A stretch of 64,000 bases of DNA from CAKZLS01 sp963771545 (GTDB taxonomy: Bacteria > Pseudomonadota > Alphaproteobacteria > Rhodospirillales > Defluviicoccaceae), in NCBI GenBank assembly GCA_963771545.1, contig CAVYTX010000002.1, forward strand, positions 744,001 through 808,000. Direction: 5' to 3'. The notes beneath the pieces were generated by a model, which was not told the DNA's origin, searched no databases, and was given only the letters and a program-made list of their open reading frames with translations. Positions 8,551 to 15,779 of this stretch are shown here, piece after piece. How positions within the stretch are numbered: position 1 is the first letter of the stretch; every line of letters begins with the position of its first letter. The position numbers and the translations under genes are program-made.

Positions 8551-8668
8551 ACCATGAGGCGCATGTATGAACGGTCCGGGATTTCGCTCGGCTGCACTTA
8601 CGTTATGGCTGGAATTGCGCGGCTCGCTGGGACGGGTCGTGCACGGCTCGCCGGAAGCCGCTCGAATC

Positions 8669-8839
8669 TTACGAAACGGCGGGATGGGCGACGACGTCTT
8701 CGATTTGCTCGTCGGTCAGGTCGGCAAGACCTTCGATGGTGGCGACCCACTCCGAAAGATCGCGCCAATTATGCCCATGGACAACACGGCTCACGGTCGC
8801 CAGATCGGAGATCGCTTGGGTGCTAGCCGCATTTCTCAT
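8669..8839 (-). CDS. Small protein of unknown function (56 residues)
   Basis: Begins MRNAASTQAISDLATVSRVV and ends EQIEDVVAHPAVS. A GGGAG ribosome site lies 8 bases before the ATG, inside the last codons of the upstream small frame (8845-9036), suggesting a coupled two-gene unit. The sequence NWRDLSEWVATIEGLADLTD is acidic and helical, without membrane segment or metal motif. No family was recognised. It might regulate or neutralise something, but nothing seen supports a specific role. Confidence 0.45.
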   Translation of the reverse strand: MRNAASTQAISDLATVSRVVHGHNWRDLSEWVATIEGLADLTDEQIEDVVAHPAVS

Positions 8840-8844
8840 CGTGC

Positions 8845-9036
8845 TTACTCCCTGTCAGGGGAAAACGCGCTTGGGTTAGGGTTCAACATGTTCGTCCGCC
8901 ACGAGATTCGGTCAATGATCGCGTGTAAGTAACTGCGATCGCTGGGAAAACCCCGCGAAGGCTCCGGCAAGCCGGTAAACAATCTTGCGAATCGGTCTTG
9001 TTCCGGAGAAACAATGTTTCGCATTTGGGCGGCCAC
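8845..9036 (-). CDS. Small protein of unknown function (63 residues)
   Basis: GTG start at 9036 with AGGA 9 bases upstream; an in-frame ATG follows at 9024. The product contains PEQDRFARLFTGLPEPSRGF and ends in SAFSPDRE. Its stop codon lies 5 bases before the next small gene. No family recognised; the pairing with 8669-8839 is the best argument that either is real. Confidence 0.35.
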   Translation of the reverse strand: MAAQMRNIVSPEQDRFARLFTGLPEPSRGFPSDRSYLHAIIDRISWRTNMLNPNPSAFSPDRE

Positions 9037-9189
9037 GGCTTATTTTCCTGTTAGTGCTTGTCGTCATATTTCGGTCCAACCACGACTGACATCTTATGAG
9101 CGTTTTACGCGGATGTCTGTGAACCGGTTCACAAACAACCCGAATGGGGCAGCTACGGGCAATGCGGGAGCAGAAGCGGGAAGGTGGCC

Positions 9190-9615
9190 ATGGACGAAGA
9201 TAACGTGGGAAAGATTGCGGACCTTGAGGCGTTCGTCCGCGAGCTGGTCAAGGACAAGGGCTGGGGACCGGCTCGTGACGAGGCGCAAGAAAAATCCAGA
9301 ACGGCCGAAGCGAATGGACAGGATTTTTGGAGCTTGATTCTCGTTCTCCTCATGAGCTGGCTGGAAAGGACGCACCCGGGCGGCCTGCCTTGCCGCCCGA
9401 GAAGGGATCGAACCATGACGGTTGATGAACATCCGACGGCGTACACCCGCGCCGAAGCTGGCAGGCCACTGTGCACACTTGGGTTACGGGACAAAGTCCA
9501 TTACCGGACGCTTGACGGGTTGACCGAGAGGGAATTGAGAGGGACGGTGTCACAGCTCAAGCGCGATCTGGCGCTGGTAGAACGGATGAGGAAAGCTGGA
9601 TCAGGCGGCAAGTAA
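9190..9615 (+). CDS. Hypothetical protein (141 residues)
   Basis: Starts MDEDNVGKIADLEAFVRELV after a GGAAGG ribosome site 6 bases upstream. The N-terminal 60 residues are acidic and helical and contain one short hydrophobic stretch, FWSLILVLLMSWL, which could be a membrane segment; the C-terminal 70 residues are charged, ending in a helix with LTERELRGTVSQLKRDLALV. No family recognised. A shorter product from the ATG of MTVDEHPTAYTR (9416) is an alternative. Confidence 0.4.
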   Translation: MDEDNVGKIADLEAFVRELVKDKGWGPARDEAQEKSRTAEANGQDFWSLILVLLMSWLERTHPGGLPCRPRRDRTMTVDEHPTAYTRAEAGRPLCTLGLRDKVHYRTLDGLTERELRGTVSQLKRDLALVERMRKAGSGGK

Positions 9616-9834
9616 AATTTGGAGGCCAGGTCGAATTTTGACAGGTGCGAATACTGGGGTTTTAAAAGTCAGAATGCGGATTTGCGAACGGCGCGCAATT
9701 GGTAGCTTTCCGATTAGTTGAGAATGATTAAAAAAAAATATTTATAATGGAGATTATCACTACAATGTTCTGGAAAATGGGCCGCGCCACTTTGCAGAAC
9801 AAACACAAGATATAGATTCACCCCAAAGCGCGAT
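9616..9834. other. AT-rich non-coding stretch
   Basis: Base composition drops sharply here relative to the flanking flagellar genes (long A and T runs around 9730-9745). No gene, RNA or repeat was recognised. It marks the start of the AT-rich part of the island. Confidence 0.4.
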
Positions 9835-10101
9835 CTAGGCCGAAGTTTTCACTTGACGAATACATCATCTCATTGATTTAAATCAGAAAAATGGCGGCAA
9901 ATGCTCTCATTTTGTGTCCAGTACTGGACACACTGCACCTATGAATTTTTCCGGCTTGACGACGCGGTAGCTATGAATTCATATACCGGCAGTTGACGAC
10001 GACATCGTCGATGTATGTGTCCAGTAGCGAAACTGGCTCATTTTCAAAACGTGAGTCAGATCAATTACTTATGGTTTTGGCCAATGAAAACTTCGGTCTA
10101 G
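9835..10101. mobile_element. AT-rich palindromic (MITE-like) element
   Basis: About 267 bp without a gene, bounded by an inverted repeat of CTAG-CCGAAGTTTTCA: 9835-9851 against 10085-10101 with one mismatch. The arms can be extended, imperfectly, to about 50 bases each by including ATTGATTTAAATCA on the left and the complement of GAGTCAGATCAATTA on the right. Inside lie a 20-bp perfect palindrome at 9913-9932 and a half copy of it at 10016-10026. No target duplication was identified, so mobility is inferred from shape only. Confidence 0.5.
9913..9932. promoter_or_regulatory. Perfect 20-bp palindrome with a nearby half site
   Basis: TGTGTCCAGTACTGGACACA is identical to its reverse complement. 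The half site TGTGTCCAGTA recurs at 10016-10026. It could be a protein-binding site or a recombinase core; no adjacent regulator gene identifies it. Confidence 0.5.
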
Positions 10102-10175
10102 GTGACATGAAAATTTAAGGTCGCCTCTACGTTCTCAGAAGAGAGGTGAAGCTTGCTTGTTCAAAATGGCGAAAA

Positions 10176-11016
10176 TTAGATTATTTCGCACCCCAAATAA
10201 TGTTGTTTTGATTTCCATGTGTACGGATAATCTTCTTCGTCTAAATCAGAACATGAAAATTCTGGCCCCATCACTTCGCCTTTAGGATTTGTAATCGCTT
10301 TCTTCGCTATGTAATTCTAAAATGTAATGCCACTTCTTTTAAATTCTGAAATATCTTTTTCAAAGCGTGAAAGGTTTATTATGCCGCATGGTCCAGTTGG
10401 TTCACTTATTACAACCCAAGCCCCTGCCCCACAGGAATAATCTTGCACATATTTGAACCTTTGCTCATATGTGTTAGGTCCAACTTTGCAAGTGCTGGCA
10501 TCACGTTCATTGCTGGCGGAAATAATCTCAATATAGTTATCCAAAGTAGGGTTTTCACAAAAACCAATAAGCTTTTTCATTGAGTTCAAATTAGCTTTTT
10601 TTTTGCCTATCAGAAAAATACTCCATTCCTTTGATGAAGGCCTGTTTATCAGTTATTTCACCGCTTTTTATACCTTCTTCAGCCGCTTCTTCAATACTGA
10701 TTTCACCTTCTAAAGCTTTTACTAATAGGCTGAAGCTACCGCATGTCTTGTCATCGGATATGTCTTTCTTGGCGTCATCAAATTCTTTTTCCGCCTTTGC
10801 CCTAATTTCGTCGTATGAAAGCTTTTTTGCTTTCTTGCTTACTCTTGTTTGTGTTAGCTGACATTCCAACGTTCCATCATTCAATTGCTTGCAGAAATGA
10901 ACGATACTGTCAGTTTCCTTAGTTCCATACAAAAGACCAGTTGTAGGGTATTCCTGCGCGTTTGCATTTGCTGGGAACAAAAGGAGTAATACAAAAAAAT
11001 AACATAAGAATTTCAT
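10176..11016 (-). pseudogene. Broken gene for a secreted protein of unknown function
   Basis: Three minus-strand pieces read as one protein of about 280 residues. Piece 1 (11016-10591) starts with signal peptide MKFLCYFFVLLLLFPANANA and ends in KGMEYFSDRQKK. A run of nine T on the plus strand (10596-10604) is one base too long; with eight, the frame runs on through ANLNSMKKLIGFCENPTLDN into piece 2. Piece 2 stops at an amber codon (10317-10319) in GITF-stop-NYIAKKAITN, where a TGG Trp codon would fit, then reads on to TAA at 10176-10178. Composition is far more AT-rich than the chromosome, suggesting acquisition. Paired cysteines suit an exported protein. Function unknown. Confidence 0.75.
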
Positions 11017-11276
11017 GGCGCACCCTGTAAAAGCCGTACCGGAGAATAAAATTTTCACCGGATTTCTTTTATGTTAAATCTTAAGCGCTAGAATGTACAA
11101 ATTTTTTTGTGATAACATGCGATATGAGAAATACGCTGGATTTCTCCCTATCAGATGATCTCGGCGACCTGGGGAGCGCTGCGGGTGCCGCACAAGGCAT
11201 TAAATCTCGGGAGCAGACCACTGCGCTTTAGATCAATGGGGTCAGGTTAGTTTGATCGAGGATACCGCTGGCGGAT

Positions 11277-11381
11277 TTAAGTTGGAGGTGCACCGCGCTT
11301 GGCGTCCATGAAGACCTCGTGAGGCGTCTGATAGGCGACGCATTCTGGGCCGATGACCGTTATCCAGTCGGTGATCGTCAT
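11277..11381 (-). pseudogene. Transposase C-terminal relic
   Basis: Minus-strand frame contains CVAYQTPHEVFMDAKRGAPP before a stop, resembling the extreme C-terminus of rve-type transposases (the GY-TP-EVF motif of IS3/IS30-like enzymes). Nothing upstream supports a complete gene. Just downstream of its stop lies a GGGGTCAGGTTAG block (11239-11251) akin to the hairpin element at 31429-31482. Confidence 0.35.
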
Positions 11382-11396
11382 GCTGGCTCGTATCTC

Positions 11397-11684
11397 TTAA
11401 CGTTGATTTCCGCTTCCCGCTGCCGGACGGTGTGGCTGTCGTGCCATGCCCTGCATACGGAGCAGCGTATCCATGGACACGCCGAAAGCCTTTTCGATTC
11501 GGAGCGCCATTTCCGGCGACAGGGAGGCTTTTTCGTTGAGCAGATCGGACAGTGTCGCGCGGCGGACATCAAGGATTTCGGCGGCGCGGGAAACCGACAA
11601 GTGCAACTCGTCCAAAATTTCGGCGCGGATGAACTCGCCAGGATGGCAAGGCTTCATACCGACCTTGGTAATCTCTTCGCTCAT
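11397..11684 (-). CDS. higA: HigA-family antitoxin
   Basis: A 95-residue XRE-type helix-turn-helix protein of the HigA addiction-module family, which neutralises HigB and represses its own operon. GMKPCHPGEFIRAEILDELH is the diagnostic N-terminal block and SVSRAAEILDVRRATLSDLLN the helix-turn-helix. Its start codon overlaps the last base of the higB stop, the usual toxin-first order of higBA. A candidate operator is at 11978-11994. Confidence 0.9.
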   Translation of the reverse strand: MSEEITKVGMKPCHPGEFIRAEILDELHLSVSRAAEILDVRRATLSDLLNEKASLSPEMALRIEKAFGVSMDTLLRMQGMARQPHRPAAGSGNQR

Positions 11685-11968
11685 CAGTGATAGTCCTCCA
11701 AATCCAGATCGCGAATTTCACCGCTTTCCACGGTGAACGTGATCCGCCAGTTCCCCAAAACCGAAATGCTCCATGTTCCGGCCCGGTCGCCGGAAAGTTG
11801 GTGGAGATGCCAACCGGGCGGGCCCTCCAGCTTTCTCATGTCTTCCGCACTCAACAAAGCCGTGAGAACGCGCCGTATTCGGCTCACAAGATCACGGCCG
11901 ATTTCGCGTTCATCATTTTCCTCGATCAGCCGTTTCAAGCCTCGATGCCGCGTACTCCGGATCTTCAT
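11684..11968 (-). CDS. higB: HigB-family toxin (RelE-like mRNA interferase)
   Basis: 94 residues with the RelE/HigB fold signature: PPGWHLHQLSGDRAGTWSIS followed by VLGNWRITFTVESGEIRDLDLEDYH. HigB toxins cleave mRNA on the ribosome. The gene precedes and overlaps higA by one base, so both would be co-transcribed. No defect is visible, so the module may be active. Confidence 0.9.
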   Translation of the reverse strand: MKIRSTRHRGLKRLIEENDEREIGRDLVSRIRRVLTALLSAEDMRKLEGPPGWHLHQLSGDRAGTWSISVLGNWRITFTVESGEIRDLDLEDYH

Positions 11969-11977
11969 CGATTAATC

Positions 11978-11994
11978 GTACGGCATAGCCGTAC
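11978..11994 (-). promoter_or_regulatory. Candidate HigA operator
   Basis: GTACGGCATAGCCGTAC is a perfect 7-3-7 palindrome 10 bases upstream of the higB start, where HigA autorepression sites are normally found. Confidence 0.55.
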
Positions 11995-12070
11995 AGGCTG
12001 TCCACTAAAACACGTAATGATTTTGGAATAGTGCGGGCGGCCGCGAAAATTTCTATACTAGAACCCTCTA

Positions 12071-12097
12071 TAGTTGCAATTGATTGCGAAATAGGGC
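12071..12097 (+). repeat. 27-bp direct repeat, left copy, flanking brnTA
   Basis: TAGTTGCAAT then a variable GAT-C block then AAATAGGGC. The right copy at 14311-14337 matches 23 of 27 bases in the same orientation. The two copies enclose brnA, brnT and the insertion sequence, so they may mark the ends of a unit that moved in together. Confidence 0.5.
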
Positions 12098-12168
12098 GGC
12101 GGTTTTCGTCATCAATCGTGTCGCGTATCGACCTGTTCCGTTTGCCGTCAGCCAAATCGCTAAAACGC

Positions 12169-12462
12169 CTAAGGTTTGTTCGTCCTGTCTGAGTGCGGCC
12201 CCGCCCTTTGTGCGTTCACAAAGGATCGCAGCACGGCGTTGATCCGGGTTTGGTAGCCTTTCCCCTGTTTCTTGAAAAAACGCACGATATCGGGATCAAG
12301 CCGCAAGGTTAGCTGCTGCTTGGGTCCCTCGGGCTGGACGATCCGGGCAGTTCGCCAGAAATCCGGGCCAAGGCTGGGGCCTTCCGGTGCATCGGGCCGG
12401 GTTTTGCCCGTCCGCGCCATGACCTCATCCATGGATGATCTTGTCGTACGATCCTTGGTCAT
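12169..12462 (-). CDS. brnA: BrnA-family antitoxin
   Basis: A 97-residue ribbon-helix-helix antitoxin (BrnA/DUF4415) that binds BrnT and represses the operon. Start chosen at MTKDRTTRSSMDEVMARTGK; the frame is open further upstream but that part overlaps brnT. Diagnostic segments are LGPDFWRTARIVQPEGPKQQ and LTLRLDPDIVRFFKKQGKGY followed by QTRINAVLRSFVNAQ. It overlaps the 3' end of brnT by 38 bases, as usual. With brnT split, the antitoxin is probably an orphan whose normal promoter now lies beyond the insertion sequence. Confidence 0.9.
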   Translation of the reverse strand: MTKDRTTRSSMDEVMARTGKTRPDAPEGPSLGPDFWRTARIVQPEGPKQQLTLRLDPDIVRFFKKQGKGYQTRINAVLRSFVNAQRAGPHSDRTNKP

Positions 12463-12662
12463 CCCGTCCTGCTTTCCACGCCGAAATAACACGGCGATCT
12501 CCATTTCGCCAAGTGTAAACAACCACGAAGTGACGGTCGGCATAAACGCCTAGGGCGATCCACCTCTCTTCGCCATAGTCTTCCCGGTCGTCCCGACCCT
12601 CCAGTGTGGGATTTATGAAAATCTTCACTGCGTCGAGAAAATCGACACCGAGTTTGTCAAGG

Positions 12663-14060
12663 TGTCGCTAACACGAGATATGTCCGGCGTAGGTAACAAA
12701 TGATCTGTCCGGTTTTAGAACGGCTCCAAAGGATGGGGAGCGGTGATGAAGCGGACGAAGCGGTTACAGGGACTACGTTTGATGAAATTCGAGGAGGTTT
12801 ACGACAGGACGCGTTGCGGTGTTTTGAGCGTGGCGGAAGCGGCTGAGGTTCTGGGAATGTCCGAGCGAGCATTCCGGCGCTGGCGGGAACGTTTCGAGGC
12901 GGAGGGTGCGGACGGTCTTTACGACCGCCGCCTGGGTAAGGTGTCGGCGCGCCGCGCCGGTGTGGACGAGGTGGCGGAGGTGTTGGCGCTGTTCGACACG
13001 CGATACTTTGATTTCACGGCGAAGCACTTCCACGACAAGCTGATGTCGGAGCATGGTTTCACGCGCAGCTACAATTGGCTCCGGCTCACCTTGCAGGCCC
13101 ATGGCCGGACAAGCCCGGCGCCGCGGCGCGGGGCGCACCGGCGCAAGCGGCCGCGGCGTCCGATGGTCGGCATGATGCTGCACCAGGACGGCTCGTCCCA
13201 TGAGTGGGTCGCGGGCCAGGTCTGGGATCTGATCGTCACCATGGACGACGCCACGTCCGAGATCTACTCGGCGTTCTTCGTGGACGAGGAGGGAACGATG
13301 TCGAGTTTCCGCGGGCTCGCCGAGGTCATCGCCGAGCGCGGCTTGTTCTGCGCCCTTTATGCCGACCGGGCGTCGCACTACTGGCATACGCCGGAGGCCG
13401 GCGGCAAGGTCGACAAGGACAATCCGACGCAGGTCGGCCGGGCCCTCGCCCAGCTCGGCATCGAGTTGATCCCGGCCTATTCGCCAGAGGCGCGCGGCCG
13501 GTCCGAGCGCATGTTTGGAACCCTGCAAGGCCGCCTGCCGGGCGAGCTGCGGCTCGCCGGGATCACCACCATGGACGCGGCGAACACGTTCCTGCGCGAC
13601 GTCTATCTCTCGCAGCACAACGCCCGCTTCGCGCGCTCGCCGGAGGACACGGGATCGGCGTTTGTCCCCTGTGCCGGCGTTCTCGAAGACATCCTGTGCG
13701 TCCATGAGGACCGGGTCGTCGGCAACGACAACACCGTTCGCTATCACAACCGGATCTTGCAGATCCCCGCCGACCGGCACCGTCAGCACTACGTCAAGAC
13801 CAGGGTCCGGGTCCATGAATACCCCGACGGCACCCTTGCCGTGTTCCACGGCCCGAGACGCTTGGCCCGCTACTCAACCACGGGAGACCCCATCGACGAT
13901 ACCAACCAAAAAGCGGCGTGAAACGCTTCGACGTCGCCAGGCCCGTGGATTTGATGGATAACGCTCACGCGTTGCCCACAACCCCACAGGCCCCACAACC
14001 ACAACAGAAGCGGTCAATTCATATGGTACCTATTGCGGACAATTCAGTTTGTTATCGACA
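12663..14060. mobile_element. Insertion sequence of the ISNCY/IS1202-like type inside brnT
   Basis: 1398 bp. Left end TGTCGCTAACACGAGATATG and right end (reverse complement) TGTCGATAACAAACTGAATT are imperfect terminal repeats; agreement continues through TGTCCG, TAGGTA and ATGA blocks for about 50 bases. It encodes one transposase (12746-13921). The flanks share GG (12661-12662 and 14061-14062), read as a 2-bp target duplication since its removal restores brnT. Intact ends and transposase suggest recent insertion. Confidence 0.88.
12746..13921 (+). CDS. ISNCY-family transposase (rve/DDE integrase core)
   Basis: 391 residues. An N-terminal helix-turn-helix (VAEAAEVLGMSERAFRRWRE, about residues 26-45) precedes an integrase-type DDE core: first Asp in MMLHQDGSSHEWV, second in FCALYADRASHYW, Glu in SPEARGRSERMFGTLQGR. 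The MLHQDGS motif is typical of the ISNCY (IS1202/ISDol1) group. ATG at 12746 has GGGGAG 4 bases upstream; a GTG directly precedes it. It is transcribed opposite to brnTA. All catalytic residues are present, so it should be functional. Confidence 0.9.
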   Translation: MKRTKRLQGLRLMKFEEVYDRTRCGVLSVAEAAEVLGMSERAFRRWRERFEAEGADGLYDRRLGKVSARRAGVDEVAEVLALFDTRYFDFTAKHFHDKLMSEHGFTRSYNWLRLTLQAHGRTSPAPRRGAHRRKRPRRPMVGMMLHQDGSSHEWVAGQVWDLIVTMDDATSEIYSAFFVDEEGTMSSFRGLAEVIAERGLFCALYADRASHYWHTPEAGGKVDKDNPTQVGRALAQLGIELIPAYSPEARGRSERMFGTLQGRLPGELRLAGITTMDAANTFLRDVYLSQHNARFARSPEDTGSAFVPCAGVLEDILCVHEDRVVGNDNTVRYHNRILQIPADRHRQHYVKTRVRVHEYPDGTLAVFHGPRRLARYSTTGDPIDDTNQKAA

Positions 14061-14100
14061 GGTTGCGCTCCCGCTTTTCCTCATCCCACTCAAACGGCAT

Positions 14101-14124
14101 TATACAGTATACCTACAAGTGTAG
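14101..14124 (-). promoter_or_regulatory. brnTA operator/promoter region
   Basis: Two adjacent dyads directly upstream of the brnT ATG: TATACAGTATA (5-1-5, 14101-14111) and CTACAAGTGTAG (5-2-5, 14113-14124). BrnA autoregulates through inverted repeats at this position. The insertion sequence now separates this site from brnA. Confidence 0.55.
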
Positions 14125-14487
14125 TTACGATCAATAAGGAACAAGAATATGCCATCCATTTGCACCCTTTGGATCGCAAAGGGAAAATGCTCACGCTCCC
14201 CGGTTTCCGATTCTGCTTCTTTACTGAATCCCGCACCCTTCATGAACCTTGTGTGTCGATCCGCCGCGTGTACGCACAGACGAATCAGAAACTTTGACGC
14301 TTGCACGTATTAGTTGCAATCGATCACAAAATAGGGCACAGTCGCGTCTTCAGGAGGGCGCCGCTTCCTGCGCGCCCGGCGCGTTGCAACAGAGACCAGT
14401 TCCGGCGGTTCCGATCCAGCATGAACCTATCCAGACTTCCGCACGCCGCCGATCCAGTTTCGTAACCACATCGGAGACCCAACCATT
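14125..14487. other. Spacer between brnT and the flagellar block, with right 27-bp repeat
   Basis: No gene found. It contains the right copy of the brnTA-flanking direct repeat (14311-14337). Composition returns to GC-rich at about 14340, marking the right border of the island. Confidence 0.5.
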
Positions 14488-15528
14488 ATGACTGTTTCCG
14501 CGAGCCGTCCGCAGCCGGCCGGCGACCTGTTCATGTCGGCGGCCGAGGGGGGAACCATTACCGCCGCCCAGGTTCTCAAACTTCGCTGGGAGGTGTTCGG
14601 CGATGGCGTCGTCGACCGCGCCGAGGCTGAACAACTGTTCGACCTCAACGACGCTTGCACGTTCAAGGATCCCGCCTGGAACGACTTCTTCGTGGATTCG
14701 CTCACCGAATATTTCGTCTGGCGGCAAAAGCCCCGGGGGTACCTCGGCGACGGCGCCGCTCAATTCCTGATCGAGCAGATCACCCGCGACGGCCGCATCG
14801 ACGGTCCCACCGAAATGGAGCTGCTGGTCAACATCGTCCATTGGGCCCGCGAGGTTCCCGAGGACGTGCTGTTGCTGGCGCTGAGCGCCGTGAAGGAGAC
14901 GGTGCTGAGCGGCGGCGGAACCCTGTTCGGACCAAAACGCCGGCGGGGCGGGGTCATCGACCGCGCCGACGTGGAGATCATCCGCAAGCTTATCTATGCC
15001 GGCGGCGGGGGCGGGGCCCATACAATCACCAGGCGCGAGGCCGACCTGCTGTTCGATCTCAACAACGCCACCGTCGCCAGGGACAACGCCGACACCTGGC
15101 GCGAGCTGTTCGTCAAGGCCGTGGCCAGCCATGTGATGTTTCCGCGCGGCGCGCCGAGGCTGCCGGGGGTGCGCGAGGCCGAGCGGCGCGAGGCGTGGCT
15201 TAACGATCGCCGCGGCGTCGGCCGGCTATTGGGCGACATGGGTGGCGCCATCGTCGGAGGCAACTTGGCCGAAACCTGGACCGCCGCCGATATCTTCGGG
15301 ACCCGGGCGACGCGCGAGGACGCCGAGCGCCAGAGCCGCGAGCGGGCCGAGGCCTGCCGGCGCGAGGCCATCGACGGGGCCGAGGCGGCGTGGCTGATGA
15401 CTCGAATCGGCGAGGACGGGATCATTCACGACAACGAAAAGTCATTGCTGGCGTTCATCGTGGAGCAGTCGCCCAAGGTTCACCCGTCGCTCATTCCCCT
15501 GTTCGAGCGGGCCGGCCTGAAAGCGTAA
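14488..15528 (+). CDS. Protein of unknown function in the flagellar cluster
   Basis: 346 residues, no signal peptide or membrane segment. It appears to contain repeated helical units each with an acidic loop: VFGDGVVDRAEAEQLFDLND (about 35-54), ITRDGRIDGPTEMELLVNIV (about 93-112), TITRREADLLFDLNN (about 178-192) and IGEDGIIHDNEKSLLAFIVE (about 311-330). The D-G-x-I/V-D spacing resembles EF-hand or TerB-like acidic loops, but canonical EF-hand ligands are incomplete. It precedes a terminator and flgI, and similar proteins of unknown role occur in alphaproteobacterial genomes (recalled, not searched). A link to flagellar function is inferred only from position. Confidence 0.7.
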   Translation: MTVSASRPQPAGDLFMSAAEGGTITAAQVLKLRWEVFGDGVVDRAEAEQLFDLNDACTFKDPAWNDFFVDSLTEYFVWRQKPRGYLGDGAAQFLIEQITRDGRIDGPTEMELLVNIVHWAREVPEDVLLLALSAVKETVLSGGGTLFGPKRRRGGVIDRADVEIIRKLIYAGGGGGAHTITRREADLLFDLNNATVARDNADTWRELFVKAVASHVMFPRGAPRLPGVREAERREAWLNDRRGVGRLLGDMGGAIVGGNLAETWTAADIFGTRATREDAERQSRERAEACRREAIDGAEAAWLMTRIGEDGIIHDNEKSLLAFIVEQSPKVHPSLIPLFERAGLKA

Positions 15529-15559
15529 ATCTCGACCACCTCCTCTCTACCCCGACCCC

Positions 15560-15595
15560 GGCGGCGGGCCAAATCGATTGGCTCGCCGCCTTTTT
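15560..15595 (+). terminator. Rho-independent terminator
   Basis: Stem GGCGGCGGGCCAA (15560-15572) pairs with TTGGCTCGCCGCC (15578-15590) with one mismatch, followed by TTTTT. It closes the gene 14488-15528 and separates it from flgI. Confidence 0.85.
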
Positions 15596-15719
15596 CTCAT
15601 GCCAATTCTTTGCCCGGCAAAAACTGCCGAGAGCGACATGGTTTTCCCGGCGCGAACGCGACGTGGCGCCGATCCCCGCTTCAACACATTGAAAATTAGG
15701 CGTTTTTCCGCCGAGTGTG

Positions 15720-15736
15720 TTGGCACGATCTTCGCA
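15720..15736 (+). promoter_or_regulatory. Sigma-54 promoter of the flgI operon
   Basis: TTGGCACGATCTTCGCA has the full -24 box TGGCACG and GC at -12, with GG and GC 10 bases apart. It is 44 bases upstream of the flgI start codon. Confidence 0.8.
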
Positions 15737-15779
15737 AGACGAAGGTCGAGTTTGTCCATGCGCGACAGGAAAACAAGCG

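Larger units (their letters stand above)
12425..14100 (-). pseudogene. brnT: BrnT-family toxin gene split by an insertion sequence
   Basis: BrnT is a RelE-like ribonuclease toxin. Codons 1-13 (MPFEWDEEKRERN) lie at 14062-14100, to the right of the IS. The rest, LDKLGVDFLDAVKIF through YDKIIHG, lies at 12425-12662. Removing the IS (12663-14060) and one copy of the GG dinucleotide restores one 91-residue frame with no other change, the normal size of BrnT. DYGEERWIALGVYADRHFVV and RRVISAWKA are the family core. The toxin is therefore inactivated by the insertion while brnA is intact. Confidence 0.9.

Noticed and set aside
8567..8932. 121-codon plus-strand frame
   Set aside because: Antisense to the two small coupled frames at 8669-9036, which have better ribosome sites; composition of the product is not protein-like.
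11913..12155. 80-codon minus-strand frame between higB and brnA
   Set aside because: It overlaps higB by 56 bases, spans the higBA operator, has no convincing ribosome site and no family resemblance.
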